Below, piece by piece: positions 59,101-64,000 of a stretch of 64,000 bases of DNA (positions are counted from its first letter, which is position 1; the number at the start of each line of letters is the position of its first letter). The DNA comes from Neodidymelliopsis sp. IMI 364377 (taxonomy: Eukaryota > Ascomycota > Dothideomycetes > Pleosporales > Didymellaceae), in the NCBI GenBank assembly GCA_027946375.1, contig JAPEUT010000015.1, positions 1 to 64,000 on the forward strand. Direction: 5' to 3'. Under the pieces are notes generated by a model. That model was not told the origin of the DNA and ran no database searches. It saw nothing but the letters and a program-made list of their open reading frames with translations. Position numbers and translations under genes: made by a program.

Positions 59101-60401
59101 TCATAAACGTCTATGTCTGACACGGGATGATCTAGTATTTCGTGGACGGCATGGCCTGCAGCCGCTGCCATGGCGAAGGTTTGAATGAAGGGCCCGAATC
59201 TCCCCACAACGAAAGATGCATCCAAAATGAGAAACACGACAGCATATATAGTACCAGCTTCGGCACTACCGTCACGAAGACGGTCACCATACCAAAAAGC
59301 TAAGGCATTTGCGGCATATGCAACGAAGTAGACCGAGCCGAGCATGACTGCTCCTGCTACACTCTTTCTGATCCCAGCTCGCAACGCAGCTCGCAGATGG
59401 TGAACGTGTTCATTGCTTAGCCGTTCCTGCAGTCCAAATGCCTGCACAATCTGAACAGCTCGAATTGCGCTCTCTGCAACGGAAGCAGCCTTCTCTGTAT
59501 ATGCTGACGCTTGCTTGGTGAATCTAGCGACATGCTTTGTGCCAAATATGACAACACAGGCCATTGCGGGAATGACAGTGACGAACCTGTCGTTAATGTC
59601 AGCAACAGACTCTTTCCTCTCGGTTCGTAGCCTTAGCAAGAGATTTGCTACAGGGATTACTTACATGACGCCGGTCAACTTGGCGTTGAGGGTGAAACCG
59701 ACGAAGAAGGCGGCAATGAAATAGGATATCGAGGCTAGGAACAAGCCTACTTTTTCGGATGTGCCAAGTTGAATCGTTTGCGTCTTTTCCGTCAAGATGC
59801 TCGTCATATCAGGCGAAACAGTATCGAAATAGGCCATATCCATTCCAAGTGCGCGATGCAGAAGCTGTTCTCGGGTTTTGCGAGATACTCGCTCACCGAT
59901 CACTGCCCACGAAACGGCCCAGCCCCAAGTAATCGCGAAGTACCCAGCCGCAACGATCATGAGATAGATCAACAACTCTCGAAGTTCGTCTTCAGGCGGA
60001 GGAAAGTTGTTGATGATCCTGCCAAGGATAATGCCAATGAGCGGGATAGGCAGACCCGCGGCGATGGCCAAAATGACCCCCAACACCAGGATAACTCTTG
60101 AACCGAAATCATCCAATGGCCTGTAGAGCGAAAAATATGAGGTTTTGAAGGGATTCAGACCTAGAATTTGACGAATGAATTTATGACGTATGGCAGTGAT
60201 GTCTACCCACGCCTCCGGCTGTACAGCTCCTAAAGAAGGTTCCGCGTGTCTGTCCCACTGTACACTGCGCCGTACGGAGGCTCTGCCATCGACAGTGAAC
60301 TCATCTGAATCGGATTCGCTAAGTAGAGGAGTCGCGGATCCATAGTCATCAATAGATGCTGGTATGCGCACAGTCTCGGAGCTCTCTCGGGCGTGAGGCA
60401 T
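56188..60401 (-). CDS. ABC-B full transporter of the siderophore locus
   Basis: Exons 60401-59665, 59586-57367, 57312-56778 and 56676-56188 give 1326 aa, arranged TMD-NBD-TMD-NBD. The first membrane domain begins near residue 100 (RVILVLGVILAIAAGLPIP). NBD1 has Walker A GPSGSGKST (~458), signature LSGGQKQR (~569) and Walker B VLLLDEFTSAMD. NBD2 has GRSGAGKSS (~1115), LSGGQRQR (~1222) and ILLLDEATSQLD. Both catalytic glutamates are present, so both sites should hydrolyse ATP. The family is that of multidrug/a-factor-type exporters. Location between sidA and the NRPS suggests transport of the siderophore or its precursor, at the plasma or vacuolar membrane. That role is inferred from context only; drug export is an alternative. 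Confidence 0.92.
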
Positions 60402-60784
60402 GTTTGTTAGCTGCTCATTGACGCGTAAACAAAGGTAAAACAGACAATCCAGACACCATTTGTTACGACGGGAGAGCCATGTAGATGATCTGAGCCGTGT
60501 GAGTAGACCGATGTCTTGAAGGATCTTGCGACAAGGAACGGCACGAGTTCGTGACTTGGTAGGCCCGTGTACCTGACTAAGCTTGGCGGCGTTCGCAACA
60601 GCAACACCGCAGAAGGATTTGCTCTCCTACATGTAGATGATTTTCAGGACATATGATTGTCCAAAAGCTTTGCAAGTTCTTTGGCACAACGACAGTTGTT
60701 ATGTGCATATGCAATACGTTAGGAGTTGTCACAGACTACGATCACACGAGTCCACAAGACGTCGAGGTGCCAGACAGATTAAAG

Positions 60785-60793
60785 TTATCAGAT
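60785..60793 (-). promoter_or_regulatory. SreA-type GATA site (ATCTGATAA)
   Basis: On plus this reads TTATCAGAT. It lies about 385 bp upstream of the ABC transporter start. Confidence 0.7.
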
Positions 60794-60806
60794 CCTGCAC
60801 ATCGGA

Positions 60807-60811
60807 CCAAT
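60807..60811 (+). promoter_or_regulatory. CCAAT box between two SreA-type sites
   Basis: CCAAT lies 13 bp after one GATA site and 15 bp before the next. The CCAAT-binding complex works with HapX in fungal iron regulation, so the arrangement is suggestive; a single pentamer alone is weak evidence. Confidence 0.4.
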
Positions 60812-60826
60812 CGTGCACGCAGTGCA

Positions 60827-60835
60827 TTATCAGAT
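60827..60835 (-). promoter_or_regulatory. SreA-type GATA site (ATCTGATAA)
   Basis: A second identical TTATCAGAT on plus, 42 bp from the first and in the same orientation. Confidence 0.7.
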
Positions 60836-61248
60836 GAAAGACCCATGGTTGAACAGCGGGTGACTCGGCTCTCAAGCACAACTCGTACCGCTCGTCCAAG
60901 CGTATGCTTCTTCTTCTCACTCCAACCAAGCTTGTTCCGAAATCGGCTCGAACGCCGGCTCTTCAACACATGTCTACGGCGCGTCTGCCGCATGACAAAC
61001 AGATTTGGTGGCGTGGGGCGACATCATGATGTTTTGGAAGAGAAGAGAAAGGTGCTGGCACGTCATTGGAGGCCTGCTCATCCACCTGCCATTTTGCCCA
61101 CCACCTTGGACATGAGCTAGCAATTAGTTGTGGATCTGTCGCGTTCCGTCGCGCATTTGGTCCTGCCTCGATTTTTTTCCCTCGCTTCGTCGCTTCCGTT
61201 GCCTCATCCGCTAGTAAAGTGCTGCCTGCTATTCCTGCTGATCCCGTC

Positions 61249-61257
61249 TTATCAGAT
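61249..61257 (-). promoter_or_regulatory. SreA-type GATA site (ATCTGATAA)
   Basis: TTATCAGAT on plus, about 580 bp upstream of the NRPS start codon; the closest exact match to the NRPS gene. Confidence 0.7.
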
Positions 61258-61615
61258 CCGTGAGCCTATCGAGATGTATGACGCCGCTACGCTCACCACC
61301 AGCGTGCAGAGGATGACACGACAAACAACGCCCTGAAGCTCCAACAAACCACTGAAACTTTACGCAGGCTGGGCAGCTTGCGTTTGCGATTTGGACCCCA
61401 CTTGTCCGACGCTGCCCGATGCTACCAGTTCTGGGCTCTGTTGCACTACAACTTTGGGCACGTCGGCTGCCTCTGCATATTCAGGGAACTGCTGCACGGC
61501 CCGTAGACAAGCTTCGACATCTTCAACACGCTACCACAAGGTGACAGTCTCACAAATTCACGTGCGCCATAACATCGCATATACCTATCCGAGAAGACGT
61601 ACTCCAACTCTCCAA

Positions 61616-61620
61616 CCAAT
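61616..61620 (+). promoter_or_regulatory. CCAAT box upstream of NRPS
   Basis: CCAAT lies 215 bp before the NRPS ATG, in a typical position for a CCAAT-binding-complex site. Confidence 0.35.
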
Positions 61621-61835
61621 CAGTGGTCTGCAGTTTCTCATCATCAATCTGTACCCACTGAGGCTATTATTTACAGGTCAACTGTGACAAGAACCTAAAA
61701 CGTCGCCTTATTGTCCTCGCGCTGCCCAAAGATTATCTGCTGCTTGGTAGTGGGGAAGGCAGTGTTAATTTCAGCTTGAGCATACTGACTACCACTCGCT
61801 GTAGTCGCAAGCTTACCTAATAAAGACTCACCATA

Positions 61836-64000
61836 ATGGCCCAACAACAGAAGCAAGAGAAGGATTTGTCCATACTGAACGAAAATCCAAACTTTTTCGA
61901 GGGCCCAACACTGCTGCATGAGCTAGTTCCTACATCTTCGGGTGTATCCGCCATCGAATTCCTGGAACACGGGTTCAAGAGACGGAAATTCTCATACCAA
62001 AGGTTACATGTTCTGAGCGACATACTGGCAAAACGGATCATTGAGTTGACGGCAACGCTGGAATATGCCTCTGCCATCATTCCGGTCCTGCTGCCACAAT
62101 GCCCGGAGCTGTACATTGTATTATTGGGCATCTTGAAGGCAGGGAAAGCGTTTTGTCCCTTGAATCTCGACATTCCAGAGGAGAGGCTGAGATTCATACT
62201 CAAAGATGTTTCTGCAGACTTGGTTGTCACAAACGCCGCATATATGGACCGAGTGCTTGCGATGGACGAGGTGCACGCAGTATGTGTGGACCACGAACTC
62301 TTGAATGCGAACAACGACAACCCTACGATCTTACCGTGCGTCGATACAACCGATCTGGCTTATGTTCTATACACTAGTGGTTCCACTGGTTTACCTAAGG
62401 CCGTGAGTGTGTCTCATCGTGCTGTCACGCAAAGCCTGTTGGCTCATGACCGCCACGTTCCGGACTTTGCACGCTTTCTTCAATTCGCTGCACCTACGTT
62501 CGATGTTTCTATTTTCGAGATCTTCTTTCCCTGGTTTAGGGGACGTACCTTAGTTGGCCGCTCTCGCACTCAAATGCTCGAAGACCTTCCAGGTACCATA
62601 CAATCAATGGAGGCCGACGCAGCGGAACTGACACCCACGGTCGCTGGGAATTTACTGCAAGGGCGAGAGAGCGTACCTGGGTTAAAGCTGTTACTCACCA
62701 TCGGCGAGATGCTTACTCAGCATATTGTAAGCGAATACGGCGGTAGTGCAACTCGGAAGGGGATTCTCTGGGCTATGTACGGTCCGACTGAAGCTGCGAT
62801 ACACTGTACCTTACAAGCTCAATTGTGTGCTTCTTCGTCTGTTGGCAATATCGGGCGACCTTTGAGTACGGTCTCTACTTTCATAGTCGCTCCCTGTAAG
62901 AACACAGCTGGTTTGTCGCCTCTTACGATCTTGCCGTGGGGGGAAGAAGGCGAGCTCGTACTCGGCGGGCACCAGATCGCCGAAGAGTACTTGAACCGAC
63001 ACGAACTCACTGCTGCGTCCTTCATTGAACATTCGAAATATGGTCGACTGTATCGCACTGGTGATCGTGCAAGGTTCTGCGACGATGGTACAATAGAATG
63101 TCTTGGTCGCATCGTTGAGGGTCAAGTCAAGTTGCGAGGGCAACGAGTCGAGCTCGGCGAGGTGGAACAAATCGCCATGAAAGTTGAAGGCTGTCGAATG
63201 GCAAGCGCAATGATCATCAACGAAACGTTGGTGGTATTTTGCGCCACAGGCTCTTGCACAGTATCCCGCATGGAGATACTTGAAGCTTACAAAAGATGGC
63301 TGCCAAGCTTCATGATTCCTTCGGACGTATCTATTCTACCCAGCATGCCTTTATTGCCATCTGGCAAGATTGATAAACGGTTGCTCGAATCGGAATACAG
63401 CAAAGCTGTTCAGCAACGCAGTGGCGGCGAGGTGTTCTCAAGTGAAAAGGCTGTTCTTGCTATCCTGCACTTGACTCAGGAATGCTTGGGCCAAAAGCTT
63501 TCCTTGGATTCGAATCTCCAAGCGGCCGGACTGGATTCTTTGCAAGCGATTCGTCTTGCTTCGAAGCTCCGCGCGGAAGGCTACAGCCTCAGTGCAGTTG
63601 ATATTCTGACGTTGCAAACTCTAAATGACCTCATCATAGCCTGCAGGAGGAGTCCTCCTCTAGGTGAACACTCGCCCGATCATGACCAATTAACAGTTCA
63701 GGATTTGGACCCAAAGATTCTCGATCTGATGTCTGACGAATCAGATATCGATCGTGTATCTCACTGTACGCCTTTGCAGGATGCAATGCTTGCTGAGACT
63801 TCTTCAAGGTCAAACGCATATTGCAATTGGATCGAATTGGAACTCGGTGTAAAGCTGACTTACGATGAAATCTCCTCAGCAATATCAAGTCTTGCCAAAG
63901 ACAACGAAATTCTGCGATCAGGGTTTTGCGCAAATGACTCCGGAAGCTATGTGCAGATCACATGGAAGAACCTGCTCATGACGCAAGTCGAAAGCGTCTC
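61836..64000 (+). CDS. Siderophore non-ribosomal peptide synthetase, N-terminal part (SidC/NPS2-like), runs off window
   Basis: The frame is open from ATG 61836 to the window end (721 codons seen). An in-frame TAA at 61821 supports this start. The order is adenylation - thiolation - condensation. Adenylation motifs: YTSGSTGLPKAV (~residue 178), MYGPTEAAI (~315), LYRTGDRARF (~405), VKLRGQRVELGEVE and LPSGKIDKRLL. The thiolation Ser is in AAGLDSLQAIRLASKLR (~568). A condensation domain begins near 640 (HCTPLQDAMLAE). The opening LSILNENPNFFEGPTLLHEL resembles ferricrocin/ferrichrome synthetases (SidC, NPS2), which start with an adenylation domain and exceed 4000 aa. Genomic context with sidA supports a hydroxamate siderophore product. 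The specific product cannot be settled from this fragment. Confidence 0.9.
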   Translation, partial: MAQQQKQEKDLSILNENPNFFEGPTLLHELVPTSSGVSAIEFLEHGFKRRKFSYQRLHVLSDILAKRIIELTATLEYASAIIPVLLPQCPELYIVLLGILKAGKAFCPLNLDIPEERLRFILKDVSADLVVTNAAYMDRVLAMDEVHAVCVDHELLNANNDNPTILPCVDTTDLAYVLYTSGSTGLPKAVSVSHRAVTQSLLAHDRHVPDFARFLQFAAPTFDVSIFEIFFPWFRGRTLVGRSRTQMLEDLPGTIQSMEADAAELTPTVAGNLLQGRESVPGLKLLLTIGEMLTQHIVSEYGGSATRKGILWAMYGPTEAAIHCTLQAQLCASSSVGNIGRPLSTVSTFIVAPCKNTAGLSPLTILPWGEEGELVLGGHQIAEEYLNRHELTAASFIEHSKYGRLYRTGDRARFCDDGTIECLGRIVEGQVKLRGQRVELGEVEQIAMKVEGCRMASAMIINETLVVFCATGSCTVSRMEILEAYKRWLPSFMIPSDVSILPSMPLLPSGKIDKRLLESEYSKAVQQRSGGEVFSSEKAVLAILHLTQECLGQKLSLDSNLQAAGLDSLQAIRLASKLRAEGYSLSAVDILTLQTLNDLIIACRRSPPLGEHSPDHDQLTVQDLDPKILDLMSDESDIDRVSHCTPLQDAMLAETSSRSNAYCNWIELELGVKLTYDEISSAISSLAKDNEILRSGFCANDSGSYVQITWKNLLMTQVESV

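Larger units (their letters stand above)
60402..61835. promoter_or_regulatory. Divergent promoter region between ABC transporter and NRPS
   Basis: About 1.43 kb separate the two start codons. It contains three exact SreA-type GATA sites (60785, 60827, 61249) and CCAAT boxes at 60807-60811 and 61616-61620. No protein gene is supported within it. Confidence 0.7.

Noticed and set aside
1..64000. CRISPR arrays, bacterial operons, insertion sequences or intact transposons
   Set aside because: None seen. Gene structure is eukaryotic and no transposase or reverse-transcriptase motif was found.

Overview
This window comes from the nuclear genome of a filamentous ascomycete (Pezizomycotina). Genes are broken by many short introns of roughly 40-100 bp with GTRNGT donors and CTRAC-type branch points. 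The gene set is typical of moulds: Utp21, EMC10, a Vip1-like RRM protein, Rsc7/Npl6, eIF3c, Yak1, HacA with an IRE1-type mini-intron, and a SidA-type siderophore gene with an NRPS. A dispersed single 5S rRNA gene fits as well. A Dothideomycete is a reasonable guess, but nothing seen here proves the class.

Layout. 0.6-3.9 kb: UTP21 on plus. 4.8-6.3 kb: a conserved-looking but frame-broken gene, probably a pseudogene. 6.3-15.1 kb: a gene-poor block holding only one convincing gene (10.4-11.2 kb, minus). 15.2-17.2 kb: a three-exon regulator-like protein. 19-26.5 kb: compact housekeeping genes (RRM protein, EMC10, FGGY sugar kinase, Vip1-like protein with metallothionein-like repeats, E2 ubiquitin-conjugating enzyme). 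28-33.5 kb: a TBC Rab-GAP and a DUF3669 protein. 33.8 kb: a 5S rRNA gene. 35.6-37 kb: the unfolded-protein-response regulator hacA/HAC1, with an upstream ORF abutting its start and a 20-nt non-spliceosomal intron. 37.7-42.6 kb: a small disordered protein, a Tda3-like FAD oxidoreductase and an unrecognised disordered protein. 43.3-52 kb: Rsc7, eIF3c and the DYRK kinase Yak1.

53.1-64 kb is the main accessory feature, a siderophore locus. It holds sidA (L-ornithine N5-monooxygenase, minus), an ABC-B full transporter (minus), and the start of a divergently transcribed NRPS whose order begins A-T-C and which runs off the window. The two intergenic spaces carry five exact copies of ATCWGATAA, the binding site of SreA-type iron-repressing GATA factors, where about 0.04 would be expected by chance. 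The reading is that SidA makes N5-hydroxyornithine, the NRPS assembles a hydroxamate siderophore (probably ferricrocin/ferrichrome type), and the transporter moves the siderophore or a precursor, all under iron control.

Exon boundaries were worked out by hand from splice signals, frame continuity and remembered family resemblance. No alignment or database search was run.
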